DNA from: Blattamonas nauphoetae
Lineage: Eukaryota; Preaxostyla; Oxymonadida
Direction: 5' to 3'
Assembly: GCA_033064195.1 (NCBI GenBank)
Contig: JARBJD010000181.1
Coordinates: 87,061-151,060 of the forward strand
DNA length: 64,000 bases
Position numbers and translations under genes: made by a program. The notes beneath the pieces were generated by a model that saw only the letters and a list, made by a program, of their open reading frames with translations, had not been told where the DNA came from and searched no databases. Below, piece after piece: positions 34,700 to 45,169 of the stretch. Each line of letters begins with the position of its first letter. Position 1 is the first letter of the stretch.

Positions 34700-35140
34700 G
34701 CAGAACGACGATCAATCCCACTTTGTCACTTCTTCCACCCATTCTCTAAACATATCAACTAGGCAATCAATTCAAGTTTAATGTTATTTTCATCATAATA
34801 CGCTAGCTTAATTGATGTATAAAGGAGAAATGGACACAATTCGTTCTGATCAACCCATTGCACATAAAAAGGCACCTTCTCCCCAGATCTTTGACCTCTA
34901 TATCTCGAAACAGTCCAGCCCTGTCCTTAGAATGTCCTCACCAGTCATTTCCTCAAAGATCGTGAATTATTGACATGGCGTGGATTATTGACACTACTAT
35001 CAGATATCTCGACATGAACGCAATTCTCTCCTCCGAGCCTTCGTGATCCCGATCATATCTGACTGTTTCTTCCCTTTAGTTCAATTTGTGTTTTCCTTCG
35101 TCCTCCTTCCTTCCTTTTTCATGATATGAACATGGTCAGT
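34700..35140. other. Flank of the minisatellite, no gene recognised
   Basis: AT-rich sequence holding the possible right end of the large composite element (ends 34999). I see no coding support. Confidence 0.5.
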
Positions 35141-35143
35141 CCT

Positions 35144-35400
35144 CTATCGTTCCATCCGCTGCATTTCACTGGAGTTGGAAAAGAATACGTGCGTCATAAC
35201 TGCTTCTTTCATGAGAAAAACATGGATGTCGCTGTCGTTCGTGAATGAGAGAGAGAGGAGGGTCGAAGAGCGAACGAGTCGAGTGATAAGATCCGCTTGA
35301 ACGAGGGCAAGAAGGAGACGAGTCGGACAATAAGGATACAAGAACGACGAGAGAAATCCTCGACGAATAGCAAACATCAAACAGTTCCACGTTTTGGATT
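35144..35400 (-). pseudogene. ARM/HEAT-like gene fragment
   Basis: The minus-strand translation includes RLLLALVQADLITRLV and TLLSLSFTNDSDIH, which match the central ALVQADLIPQLI and LSLSFTKTEYIH segments of the intact paralogue at 40631-41716. Both ends are missing. It directly abuts the 3' end of the next array member, suggesting a deletion between neighbouring copies. Confidence 0.6.
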
Positions 35401-35751
35401 GTTCGTTGGTTTTTGAATGTTTCTAATCCTGTTTCGGAAGGTTCATGCCCTGCAGGTTGTTCCAGTTGATCGATATGGCAACAGTAGATCTTCCGAACTC
35501 GCCAACTCGTTCGTTTTGCAGCTTTGCCTCTGTACATCTTCGAAGCCCTCCATTTTCAACATTCGATTCACCGTCTTCCATATCTGTTGCTGGTTTCCCC
35601 TTGCGATGTCACATTTCCGCTGGATATCGATCATTTTCCATAGAAAATACCAGATTGAGTGATTAAATTCGAAGAATGTGAGGCAACTCGGGATTGTGAG
35701 AAATACTGGCAGATCAAGAATGCAATCCAATGTTGGTTGATAGTATGGACA

Positions 35752-36310
35752 GGCTTCTGATTAGGATCCGACTGATCGGACCACTTTTGATCCGACACTT
35801 CATAAAATGATTATATCGCCTTTGTTTGTTCAAAAACTGTGTTTAATCGAACAAAAAAGTTGAAATGAAGTGAAAAAAGAAATTTCTCAAGACTTGCTTC
35901 GAACCAATGGGTCCGGGTTGATTCCAAAACTAAAGTCATGTGTACAGGGATAGACACAATTTGAGAGTAGGATGAACATATCATGATCGAAAGTTGTGAG
36001 AATTAACTGGGAATTCTTTTCGAAATCGATGATTTCTCAGAAAGTGGCGGGATCACAAAGGGACAGATCCGTCCACTTCACCCAAAGTGTCTTTAATTCG
36101 AACACAAACTCCTTTGTTTTGAATTATGAAGACAGCAAAGTGATTTTTTTCAATTGAGAGGTGAAATGAACAGCTGAAAAGTGTGGAAAACGAGAAAAAG
36201 TAAGAAAACTCGAAGCTCCCAAATAGGCGATGATCTGACGCCAAAAAAGTGCCCGTCGGATCATTTGATCCGACGAATGCACTAAAATGTGCTGACGAAT
36301 CAAACCCCTG
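35752..36310. mobile_element. 559-bp non-autonomous DNA transposon with 10-bp duplication
   Basis: Inserted in ARM gene 1 and flanked by AGTATGGACA on both sides (35742-35751 and 36311-36320). Paralogues read through the site without it. The ends are GGCTTCTGATTAGG and, inverted, CAGGGGTTTGATTCG, an imperfect inverted repeat. A 9-10-bp duplication and G-rich ends suggest a Mutator-like MITE. No ORF is supported. Confidence 0.75.
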
Positions 36311-36384
36311 AGTATGGACATATTTGGAGGAGTCTGGGGAGGAGTGTCAGAAATTTCTCGCATAGCTCATAATCGATGATCTTA

Positions 36385-36980
36385 TAGTGGCGTCACCAAT
36401 ACGTTCCATGTCAACAATTCGTGCTTTTTTGAGGAATTATCACTTTTGGTGAAACTAAGAAAAAAATAAATTTTTTGAATTTTCTTCCCACTGGATCCCA
36501 AAACATCCTCACAATAGCTCTTTTCAACCACTTTTTTCATGTGTTCTCGTCATAACTTCACAACTTGTGAACCGATTTTGATGAAATTTTCCACAGAAAC
36601 GTTTGTTTGGTGAAATGAACATTTTGAAGAAAAATTGGAAAAAAAATTGTGGGGATCTGGGAAGATATGAAAAAAGTCTGTTTTTCGCCCAGAAACATTT
36701 CATGGGAAAAAAAATTTTATTTTTTTGAGCGTCTTTTATCGATATGTTTACGAAAATAATGCTTTTTCTTCGGTCTCAAACGGATGTCTGGTTATGGAAA
36801 AATGATCGTCAAAAGTTTGGAAAATGTGTGGCGTTTCGCTGTATAACGTGTTTTGAGGTTTTCTCGGGATTCAGTGGGAGGAAAATTCTAAAATTTTATT
36901 TTTTTCTTTGTCTGACAAAAAGTGATAATTCCAGAAAAAAGCACGAATTGTTGACATGGAACGTATTGGTGACGCCACTA
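36385..36980. mobile_element. 596-bp MITE with ~60-bp TIRs and TTA duplication
   Basis: Inverted repeats of about 60 bp (36385-36446 and 36913-36980) begin TAGTGGCGTCACCAATACG. They are flanked by TTA (36382-36384 and 36981-36983). The TTA target duplication fits PIF/Harbinger; Tc1/mariner with TA is the alternative. The interior is AT-rich and non-coding. Confidence 0.8.
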
Positions 36981-36983
36981 TTA

Positions 36984-37338
36984 TAGACCCTCCACAAAAC
37001 CGGTTACCGGTTTTATTTATTAAACCGGCTAAAATCAAAATAAGACGTTTCATCCAAAATTTCTCGATTGTCTATTACCACGTCACATAATACACCATTT
37101 CAAGTAGACCTAGTGTTTTTTCAAAAACCAAATAGTGACGAAAAGAAGGCATTTTCCCCATTATCTGGAAACTTTCTCGTTGTTTTTTGTGATATTGATG
37201 ATCTTCTCTCTCATCAAACTACCGTAACCATGTTTCTAAGAGTTCTGAAATTACAATTCTTGCATTATATTTTCAAAATTGATCTTATAATGAATAAAAC
37301 CGGTTTTGTATATTTTAGCCGGTTTTGTGGAGGGACTA
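36984..37338. mobile_element. 355-bp MITE with CCGG-rich TIRs and TTA duplication
   Basis: Inverted termini TAGACCCTCCACAAAACCGG and, at the other end inverted, TAGTCCCTCCACAAAACCGG, with further inverted blocks of AAACCGGTTT and CCGGCTAAAAT. It is flanked by TTA (36981-36983 and 37339-37341). It shares the middle TTA with the preceding element, so the two sit back to back at one target. PIF/Harbinger-like; no coding capacity. Confidence 0.8.
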
Positions 37339-38059
37339 TTAGATCGGTTTGCACACATACTGCAGATATACTTCTCCGAAGGTGCAAGAACTTGCTGAAA
37401 AACTGTCTTGTGAACAACTTGTTGTCCATTCTCATCTGTAATTTCGAGGGAGGCGAGACCATACGGAGCTGCGATCCAGTTAAAATTGTTGATGAGATAT
37501 ATAAGATTGTTGTGGATATCGAGTGTTCCTGCGAAAGAAATAGACTGTGGATTGAGAGTGCTGATGAGCTGAGGGATCAGATCAGCTTTGACGAGTGAAA
37601 GTCGAATTTGAAAAGAACAGTTCGATTGCAGAGTTGTCAGCATCTTCATTGTTGCTCGAGTGATGTTTTGATAAGGTGAAGAAATAAGCACCCCAATGGA
37701 CTGTACGAAGTCTGTCAAAGAGTCGGCTGTGGTTCCACCAAAGCTGTGGAGAAAAGCCTCGGCTGATTCTTTTCCATCCGGCTTCACTGATTTAAGAAAC
37801 GTATCGGCTTTCGCTTCCAGACTGTCATCAAGCGCATCCTGGGACTTTAACGTGGCAACGAGAGACTGAAATACAATTGCCTTTTGATTTTCAGATTCAT
37901 TTCGAGTGTATGTCCAATTCAGGAACGGTGAGTTATCCATGGAGAGTGGGAATAGAGGGGAGGACAAATCAGAGTGTGCTTGACTTGAGGAAGTTTCTAT
38001 TTTCTTGCGAATCTCGGAAATTGTTTCAGATTCAGAGTCCAATCACTCGTTATGGGTAA

Positions 38060-38940
38060 GTGACATGCATGAGTCAAACAATGAAATTGAGATGAAATAA
38101 TCGTCAAATAGGGAGAATGAAACATCAAATCATGAAGACTTAGACAGTCGATAAATCAAGAAGAAGTTTGGACGGAGAACGAGCAATTGATGAGATGAAG
38201 TCGTTTCAAATGATGACACAAATGTGTGACAGAGTGTTTCAGGCATCACTTGTCTGTATTTCATTGTTCCGTTCCTTTGAAGGATACAACAAGAAGACTA
38301 TTGTCAGACGGACAAAAAAGCACCACTTCTTCAGCGCTCACGTTGATGTGTCCATCAACTTCAGCCAACTCGTTTCAAGCACAATGCCAGCACTGACAAA
38401 GGACGAGGAGAGAGGAGGAAGAGGGAGGACTCAAACGCCGGTATGATCGTGTTCTGGCAGCATTTGGGCGAATGAGGCTGAGAAAGGTTGGTTTCCCCTC
38501 CACTCGCAGCGACCAAAAAGTCAGGTTCCGTTTGCTGACCACAATCCACCACCCATCCGAAAACGACGAGAGACAAATGGCGATTGTGAGAAAAAGGGGC
38601 AACGATGTCCGTTCTGCCATCCACACAAACAGAGTGGAAGGAGGGGGAGAGCGATGAAGACAGCCAGAGATGGAGACGAGTGGAGGAGGACACCAACGCT
38701 CCCTCGCGTGGAGAGAGGAAGCTGGCAGTGGAGTGCTGATGTCGGCCAAGTTGATCTCGCGGGAGGTTGGGATGGACGAAGAGCGATTGATGACGATCAT
38801 CGAGGTGAGATCGATTCCGACGTGGCAAGTCATCTCATGACGGCAAAGAACCATCAGAGAGAACCATTTGGAGAACAATAACAAAACACTAACAAACACA
38901 CATGAACAGTGTGGCGAAATGGAGTCTGAAACTGTTCGAA
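38060..38940. repeat. 5' flank of ARM gene 1, duplicated at 45280-45720
   Basis: From about 38060 to 38460 the sequence is similar (near 88% by eye) to the flank of ARM gene 4 at 45280-45690, showing that the duplicated unit includes upstream DNA. The rest shows no supported gene. Confidence 0.6.
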
Positions 38941-38949
38941 ACATTCGCT

Positions 38950-39115
38950 GGTTCCTGTCTGTTTCTAGCCACGTGTGGGAAGGTTCATGCCGTGTAGGTT
39001 GTTCCAGCTGATCGAGTTGTCAACAATCATGCTTCCTCTCGTTCTTCCTTTGTCGTTTCGCAGCTTTGCCTCAATCACATCGTCGAAGCCCTCCATTCTC
39101 AACATTTGATGCACT
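38950..39115 (-). pseudogene. ARM/HEAT-like gene C-terminal fragment
   Basis: Matches only the last ~50 codons and the 3' flank of the family (the GGAAGGTTCATGCC motif at 38983, corresponding to 35437, 40662, 44190 and 47735). Similarity stops near 39115, so the member is truncated. The following 39120-40050 contains no supported gene. Confidence 0.6.
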
Positions 39116-40049
39116 TATTTCCATATCGGTCGTAGTTCTTCCCTTGTTGTGTTCTGCGAGTCCTCTTTCACTGTGTTGAAGTCGACGATGAATGCTGTCA
39201 GAGGAGACGGTGGACGGTGTGTGCGATTCAAGACGACGCACACGAGATGGTTGAGTGGCGGGGATGAATGGTTTTGTTTGGGTCGAGTCTTCGTTGGTTC
39301 TTGTCTGATGCTGAGAACCTCGTTTCAGGTTCAGATCTCTCATCCAATTTCAGTGCGGCACACGCAGTGACATAGTCTGCATTCGCATCCCGAATGGTCC
39401 GCCTCATCTCACTCAATCAATCATGCGATAGAGGCGAGTGTTGTGAGAGAGGTCGATTGGAGAGGTTCAAGTGAGATGAACTGAGTGTTGTGCTGAAGAT
39501 GAAGGAACAACTGGTTCCGATCGAGATGCCGAGAACTCGAAGGAGCGCGGTCCGAGACAGTCTTTGCAGTGCAGAATGATTGTCGACTTCGAGATCGACG
39601 AGACTAGAAGCAGCTGAGGACTAAAGTGTGACCAGCACGTCGACAAGAGTGGGATTGATGAAGAGGGTTGTTGTGCCCATCAGTCGCTCTTCCATTCTTT
39701 CACTGCACGCTGACAGAGTCGATGTGAGACAAGCTGGAGTGGTCTGCAGGAAATGTGTGGAACTGATCAGGTCAGTGTGGGAGTGATGGTGTGAGGTGTG
39801 TTTGAATGGCTGTCTGAAGTTGTTCCTGTGGTTCGACTGTGTTCCCTCGGAATCAATCCTGACAAACAATACCCCAGTGAGCGATCGAAGACGGTCATGC
39901 CCTGTTTTCCACCCTTTCCACATGTCGACACCATCTGACAGAAATCCCAAGAATTGATGCTCTTCTTCGCTTCACCTCTCCTTCCACCCAATTCGGAGCA
40001 GTGAGGAGGGTGGGAGGCGCAAACAGATTCTTCGATGAAATCGATTCCC

Positions 40050-40600
40050 AAAATTCGATTGGAGACGGGGTAGTCTCCAGCTTTTCAGTCTCAATTCCAG
40101 TGCCAATGTGACGAGCGACGTCGGATCGGACGATGTGGCACGAACCGTCCCTCGTTGTCCGTCCTCGCCAGAGATTGAGACGAGTCTGGTTGCGGTCACC
40201 TTCTCAGAAAACCTCGCAGGATGGGCGTCTCGAGATGATGAAAGTGAACGGCTTGGAAGCATCCACAGATGTTCGAGCGCAAAGAGGAGAATGCACTCAA
40301 ACTGAGTCGATTGCCGGGAGCACAAAAAAGGATTGCTCTCGCAATACCCGCATGAATGCCGATCGAGATGGTGTGTGAACTCAAACACCAATCCGTGCTG
40401 CCAATCCCCAGATTGACCATTCACACACAAATCAAAATCAACAATCCAGCGAAGAATAAGATGACGAGTGGGTGTCGAGTGTTGGAGTCGGTCGCAGATC
40501 AGCTCGCGAATCGCCCGTGCTCAATCACTGCTTCACATCAAGGCAGCGAGAGAGTGGTGTTGAAATCGAGAGAAAACGAGGAAGAGGGACGGGAGATCGT
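40050..40600. repeat. Array spacer repeat, copy 1
   Basis: Similar to 43470-43830 and 47000-47400 (shared landmarks CAGATGTTCGAGCG, AATACCCGCATGAATG and AATCAACAATCCAGCGAAGAA). It is part of the ~3.5-kb repeating unit of the ARM array. Short ORFs here are not conserved in frame between copies. Confidence 0.7.
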
Positions 40601-40630
40601 TGAGTGTGGAGAGCGACGGGGTTGTTTGTG

Positions 40631-41716
40631 TCAGGTCTCTTTCAATTCAAGTTGTGGAAGGTTCGTGCCCTGCTGGTTGTTCCATTCAATCGAGTCGCCA
40701 ACAATCCATCCTCCATATGATTCATTTTTGTCGTTTCGCAGCTTTTGCTCAATCACTTCTTCCATGCCCTTCATTCTCAACATTCTATGCACCGTCTTCC
40801 ATATCTGTCGCACTTGTCCCCTTGCGATGTTACATTTCTGCTGGATATCGATCATACTCAACAGAAAAGACCCGATTGAGCGATCATGTTCGACGAATGT
40901 CAGACAACTTGGGATCGTGAGAACGACAGGCATATGAAGAATGCAATCCATTGTCGGTTGATAATATGGACAAATTTGGAGGAGTCTGGTGAGGAGTGAC
41001 AGAAATTTCTCGCATAGCTCACCATCGACGATCGATAATCGGTTCACGCACAAATGGCAAATATACTTCTCCGAAGGGACGAGAACTTGTTGTAAAACCG
41101 TCTCGCAAACAGCTTGTTGTTTATTCACATCTTTAATTTCGAGTCGTAAGAGACCAAACGGAGTTGCGAACAAGAAAGAATTGTGGATGAGATAGATGAC
41201 AGTTTGGTGGATATATTCTGTTTTTGTAAATGAAAGAGATATTGGATTGAGAGTGATGATGAGCTGAGGGATCAGATCCGCTTGGACGAGGGCAAGAAGG
41301 GATTTAGGGGAACACCATAAGATCAGGCAGTTGAGCATGTCCAATGCTGCTGCAGGGATGGTCTGACTGGGTGAGGAAATGAGCACCACCATGAACTGAA
41401 CAAAGTTTGTCAAAGATTCATCAGATGGTCCACCAAGGCTGTCCAGATATTCTGCTGCATGGTCGTTATCCTCTGGATCCACAAAATTTAGAATTTTAAC
41501 AGCATTAGCCTCCAAGGAGTCATCAAGCGCAGGCTGGATCTTCAAAGTGGCAACAAGAGATCGAAAGATAATTGCCCATTCTTCCACAAGGTAGAGTTCT
41601 TCTTCGTTCCAATTCAGGAACGCTGAGCAATCCACTGAGAATGGAAACGGAGAGTAGGACAAATCAGTGCGTGTTTGACTTGAGGAAGTGTCTATCTTCT
41701 CGACAATTGCTGTCAT
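40631..41716 (-). CDS. ARM/HEAT-like repeat protein (361 aa), array copy 3
   Basis: Complete ORF from ATG at 41716 (MTAIVEKIDTSSSQTRTD) to a stop at 40631. It has an N-terminal FLNWNEEE motif; helical repeats around IFRSLVATLKIQPALDDSL, LTNFVQFMVVLISSPSQ and LLALVQADLIPQLIITLNP; then FQ/VLVPSEKYICHLCVNR; a CPYYQPTMDCILHMPVVLT segment; and a C-terminal LRNDKNESYGGWIVGDSI. There is no signal peptide or membrane helix, so it is probably intracellular. The pattern of paired hydrophobic helices suggests an ARM/HEAT-type scaffold; the partner is unknown. Four relatives lie in the same orientation in this array. Confidence 0.75.
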   Translation of the reverse strand: MTAIVEKIDTSSSQTRTDLSYSPFPFSVDCSAFLNWNEEELYLVEEWAIIFRSLVATLKIQPALDDSLEANAVKILNFVDPEDNDHAAEYLDSLGGPSDESLTNFVQFMVVLISSPSQTIPAAALDMLNCLILWCSPKSLLALVQADLIPQLIITLNPISLSFTKTEYIHQTVIYLIHNSFLFATPFGLLRLEIKDVNKQQAVCETVLQQVLVPSEKYICHLCVNRLSIVDGELCEKFLSLLTRLLQICPYYQPTMDCILHMPVVLTIPSCLTFVEHDRSIGSFLLSMIDIQQKCNIARGQVRQIWKTVHRMLRMKGMEEVIEQKLRNDKNESYGGWIVGDSIEWNNQQGTNLPQLELKET

Positions 41717-41719
41717 TCT

Positions 41720-42370
41720 TTCTGATTCTGAGTTGGATCACTCGTTATGGGTCGGAAAAACCACAAAAACAATCAGATTGAGATAAAAGAGATGTCAAAA
41801 AGAAAGAACAGCAAAAGGCAACCAATGAAGACACAGACGATCCAGGTATGAAGACAGAGCTAGGGAACGAGGGAGATGAAAGGTGGTCTCAGATTGTCAA
41901 TGAACGATGAATGCATGAACAAGACAAAGGTTGAATGCAGAAGAAGAGATGGGTGTGTCAAAGGGAGTGGTTTCACGCAGCCCTTTCTTCCATTCTTTTC
42001 GATTCGTCCCATCCACAACTCGGAACAGTGGGACACTGTGAGGGACACGCGAATCCATTTCAAGACGAACGAGTGGTTGACTGTCAGCATTTGCAGGTTC
42101 TCGTCCCTTCCTCTCCTTCCAAAAAGCCTTCCAGACGCTCCCTGCGACTGCCATGTCTCGTTCAATCCTCTTCCATTCGTCACAGTGCGAGGTTCTCTTT
42201 GTGTGAGAGCGGAGTGGAAGAGTGAGGAGGAGAGCGGGAGAGGTGGAAAAGCGTGCGAGAGATCGAATCTGTCACACACTGCAGAAGAAGCAATGTCTTG
42301 AGAGGCGGATGTTCATCGAATCAATGAAGTGTGTGGGAGAGAGCGGTTGCACCAACGAGACAGGTGAAGC
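41720..42370. other. Array spacer, no supported gene
   Basis: Short ORFs overlap on both strands between 41860 and 42300 without recognisable domains or conservation in the other array spacers. Nothing else is visible. Confidence 0.5.
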
Positions 42371-42372
42371 GA

Positions 42373-43533
42373 TCAAAAGTGGATGTCGACCACGCTGGAA
42401 CTTGTTTGGCTATTGTCGTCATCCATCCAAACTGTCCATCGTTCAGTCCAACCAAGTTCCTCAACATCATCCAGGTCTCCACAACTTCTCCTCCCCAATC
42501 TCCTTTCCCACCGTTCAGTATCCTTCATTCGAGAGTGTCCTCCAACTCCTTCATTCTCATCTTTCGAAGAAGGATCTTCGCAGATGCGCATGGTTCTCCA
42601 TTGTTCATGTTCAGTTCTAGCAACATCGTGATTGGACCGGAGAAAACACCAGAAATCGACAAGCGAGATTCTGAAGTCGAGACACGGTTCGAGAAAAGGG
42701 GAAGGACGGGCAGGGCACAAACAACTGCGAGCGTTGGTGGATGAAAAACAGATTCTGATGGTTGGGAAAGAAGAAGACAAATCTGTTCGTTTTGGAGCTC
42801 TGGATGAGGGAGAGAAGACGTCATGCTGACAGCGTTGGTGAACTGAGGTCAATTGATGTTCACCTGATTCTGGCAGAGGCTTAATGAAGACAGCGAGGCT
42901 TCCGAATCGTATGCGATTGGAGGGCGAGCGTGTTGATCCTTGTATGATGAAACGAGTCATTTTGGGCGATGTTGGGTGGTCAACACGTGATCGAAGAAGA
43001 AGAGCGGGACTGAGGAGTGAGAATGAGAGAAGCTTTTCACGGAGAAAAAGGCGATGATTCGAGCTCTGTTGTCCATGACGACTCAAGTGAAACGATCTGT
43101 CATCGTGGGAGCTTTGAGTCAACTCCATCAAGTTCAAACCGAGTTGGGTGTCAGAGAGAGTGTCCGACGGTGATCGAGATGAGGTGATGTCTCGTGTGTC
43201 TGGGAACGAGAGAGGCAGTCGATTGAGAGTGATGACGAGTGGAGGGATCAGGCTAGTTTCGGCCAGTTTCAGTTGAAGGCGATTAGGGCAATGTTGGGTG
43301 AAGTGTTTGAGGGAGAACATTGCTTGTGCTTCCAACGAACAGCCAGCAGCACGCGCCACACAGAGTGGGGTGAGGGGAGAGGCAGAGGCAGAGGCAGAGG
43401 CGAGTGGGTCGGGACGGAGCAGGGATCGAGATCGGCAATGAACTGGCACGAGCTGGTGCGTCTCGGGATCATGAAAGTGAATGGCTTGGAAGCGTCCGCA
43501 GATGTTCGAGGGCGATGAGGAGAATGCACTCAA
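42373..43533 (-). pseudogene. Divergent ARM/HEAT-like remnant in array spacer
   Basis: A 386-codon minus-strand frame in which one segment (around 43200-43275) reads LKLAETSLIPPLVITLNRL and PLSFPDTRDI, corresponding to ALVQADLIPQLIITLNP and SLSFTKTEYI of the intact genes. The rest of the frame is Ser/Arg-rich and does not follow the family, and its counterpart at 46489-47085 is split over frames. I read it as a second, older lineage of the family in decay, with the open frame partly by chance. Confidence 0.4.
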
Positions 43534-43830
43534 AAGGAGTGGACTGTCAGGAGCACAAAAAAGCGGACTGCTCTCGTAATACCCGCATGAATGTCAATCG
43601 AGAAGGTGTGTGCATTCAAACACCAAGCCATGCTGCCAATCTCCAGATTGATGATCCACACACAAATCAAAATCAACAATCCAGCGAAGAATAAGATGAC
43701 GAGTGGGTGTCGAGTGTTGGCGTCGGTCGCAGATCAGTCCGTGAATCGTTCGTGCTCATTCACGGCTTGACATCACGATAGCGAGAGAGTGGTGTTGAAA
43801 TCGGGAGAAACGAGGAAGATGGGCGGGAGA
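43470..43830. repeat. Array spacer repeat, copy 2
   Basis: Second copy of the spacer unit described for 40050-40600. It has the same landmarks in the same order, about 3.2-3.5 kb further on. Confidence 0.7.
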
Positions 43831-43865
43831 TCATTGAGTGTGGAGAGCGACGGGTGTTGTTTGTG

Positions 43866-44117
43866 TCAGGTCTCTTTCAATTCAAGTTGTGGCATGCTCA
43901 ATCCTTGGTTGAGGTTCTGTGCGGATGATGGACACTTGGTCAGCCGTCTGTCACAGAAAGCGAGAGTCAATTTGTGGACGTGTGGGTCGGTCGGAGCGAG
44001 GCGAGAGATTTCGTGGAGGAGGGCGTGAAATGAGGACAGGACGTCAATGACGAGACATTTGGAGCGAAAGAGGCGGTCGTTGTGTCCATCAGTGCCTCTT
44101 CCCTCGCGTCGCAGCAC
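43866..44117 (-). pseudogene. Short remnant shared with 47440-47660
   Basis: The minus-strand frame ends in MPQLELKET-like sequence, as ARM gene 3 does, and contains CLVIDVLSSFHALLHEISRL. A frame-broken counterpart lies at 47440-47660. It probably derives from a family member, but both copies are truncated. Confidence 0.35.
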
Positions 44118-44174
44118 AGTGTAGTGAAAAGGAGGCAGAAAACAGTTTGAAGGTTTGCTGGTTCGAGTCTGTTT

Positions 44175-45167
44175 CTATTCCTGTTTCGGAAGGTTCGTGC
44201 CCTGCTGTTTACTCCATCCAATCGAGTCGCCAACAATCCATCCTCCATATGATTCATTTTTGTCGTTTCTTAGCTTTTGCTCAATCACTTCTTCCATGCC
44301 CTCCATTCTCAGTAGTCGATTCATTGTCTTCCACATCTGTTGCTGGTTTCCCCTTGCGATGTCACATCTCCGCTGGGTATCCAACATGTTCAACAGGAAA
44401 TACCAAATTGGGCTCTCATTTTCGAAGAATGTCAGACAACTTGGGATCGTGAGAAAGACAGGCAGACGAACAAGGAAATCCAATGTCGGTTGATAGGATG
44501 GACATATTTGGAGGAGTCTGGTGAAGAGTAACAGAAATTTCTCGGATTGCTCACCATCGACGATCGAATAACGGTTGACGCACAAATAGCAAATATACTG
44601 TTCCGAAGGTGCAAGAACTTGCTGAAAAACTGTCTCGTGAACAACTTGTTGTCCATTCTCATCTGTAATTTCGAGGGAGGCGAGACCATACGGAGCTGCG
44701 ATCCAGTTAAAATTGTTGATGAGATATATAAGATTGTTGTGGATATCGAGTGTTCCTGCGAAAGAAATAGACTGTGGATTGAGAGTGCTGATGAGCTGAG
44801 GGATCAGATCAGCTTTGACGAGTGAAAGTCGAATTTGAAAAGAACAGTTCGATTGCAGAGTTGTCAGCATCTTCATTGTTGCTCGAGTGATGTTTTGATA
44901 AGGTGAAGAAATAAGCACCCCAATGGACTGTACGAAGTCTGTCAAAGAGTCGGCTGTGGTTCCACCAAAGCTGTGGAGAAAAGCCTCGGCTGATTCTTTT
45001 CCATCCGGCTTCACTGATTTAAGAAACGTATCGGCTTTCGCTTCCAGACTGTCATCAAGCGCATCCTGGGACTTTAACGTGGCAACGAGAGACTGAAATA
45101 CAATTGCCTTTTGGGTATCAGATTCATTTCGAGTGTATGTCCAATTCAGGAACGATGAGTTATCCAT
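44175..45167 (-). CDS. ARM/HEAT-like repeat protein (330 aa), array copy 4
   Basis: ORF from ATG at 45167 (MDNSSFLNWTYTRNESD) to a stop at 44175, ending GWSKQQGTNLPKQE. It has the same motif order as copy 3: FLNW, VFQSLVATLKSQDALDDSL, LVKADLIPQLISTLNPQ, VLAPSEQYICYLCVNRYSIV, and ICPSYQPTLDFLVRLPVFLT. Compared with copy 1, one base is missing upstream of the ATG (45182-45186), so the extra ~35 N-terminal residues seen in copy 3 are not in frame. This copy is therefore either slightly shortened or starts here naturally. Probably cytosolic; function unknown. Confidence 0.7.
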   Translation of the reverse strand: MDNSSFLNWTYTRNESDTQKAIVFQSLVATLKSQDALDDSLEAKADTFLKSVKPDGKESAEAFLHSFGGTTADSLTDFVQSIGVLISSPYQNITRATMKMLTTLQSNCSFQIRLSLVKADLIPQLISTLNPQSISFAGTLDIHNNLIYLINNFNWIAAPYGLASLEITDENGQQVVHETVFQQVLAPSEQYICYLCVNRYSIVDGEQSEKFLLLFTRLLQICPSYQPTLDFLVRLPVFLTIPSCLTFFENESPIWYFLLNMLDTQRRCDIARGNQQQMWKTMNRLLRMEGMEEVIEQKLRNDKNESYGGWIVGDSIGWSKQQGTNLPKQE

Positions 45168-45169
45168 GG

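Larger units (their letters stand above)
18144..34999. mobile_element. Possible large composite transposon with TCA target duplication
   Basis: Imperfect inverted repeats of about 50 bp begin TAGTAGCGTCAATAATCC at 18144 and end, inverted, as TAGTAGTGTCAATAATCC at 34999. Both are followed inward by a second TCAATAATYCACGATCTT motif. The flanking trinucleotide is TCA on both sides (18141-18143 and 35000-35002). The same style of terminus occurs in the small element at 36385-36980. Inside lie composite elements 2 and 3 and the large minisatellite. I see no transposase. The pair may instead be ends of two separate degenerate elements. Confidence 0.3.
35420..37940 (-). pseudogene. ARM/HEAT-like gene 1, interrupted by three small transposons
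   Basis: Family member with N-terminal two-thirds at 37342-37940 (start MDNSPFLNWTYT, an ATG at 37940, as chosen for the paralogue at 45167). A short middle piece lies at 36321-36381 and the C-terminal part at 35443-35741 (LPVFLTIPSCLTFFEFN). Insertions at 35752-36310, 36385-36980 and 36984-37338 separate the pieces, and the C-terminus has a frame change near 35443-35530. The N-terminal section is about 99% identical by eye to 44606-45167. The intact family folds as an all-helical repeat protein of about 360 residues, probably cytosolic; its role is unknown. Confidence 0.8.

Noticed and set aside
44155-44172. tRNA B-box-like GGTTCGAGTC (also near 47704)
   Set aside because: No A box, acceptor stem or cloverleaf around it; it belongs to the 3' flank repeated after ARM genes.
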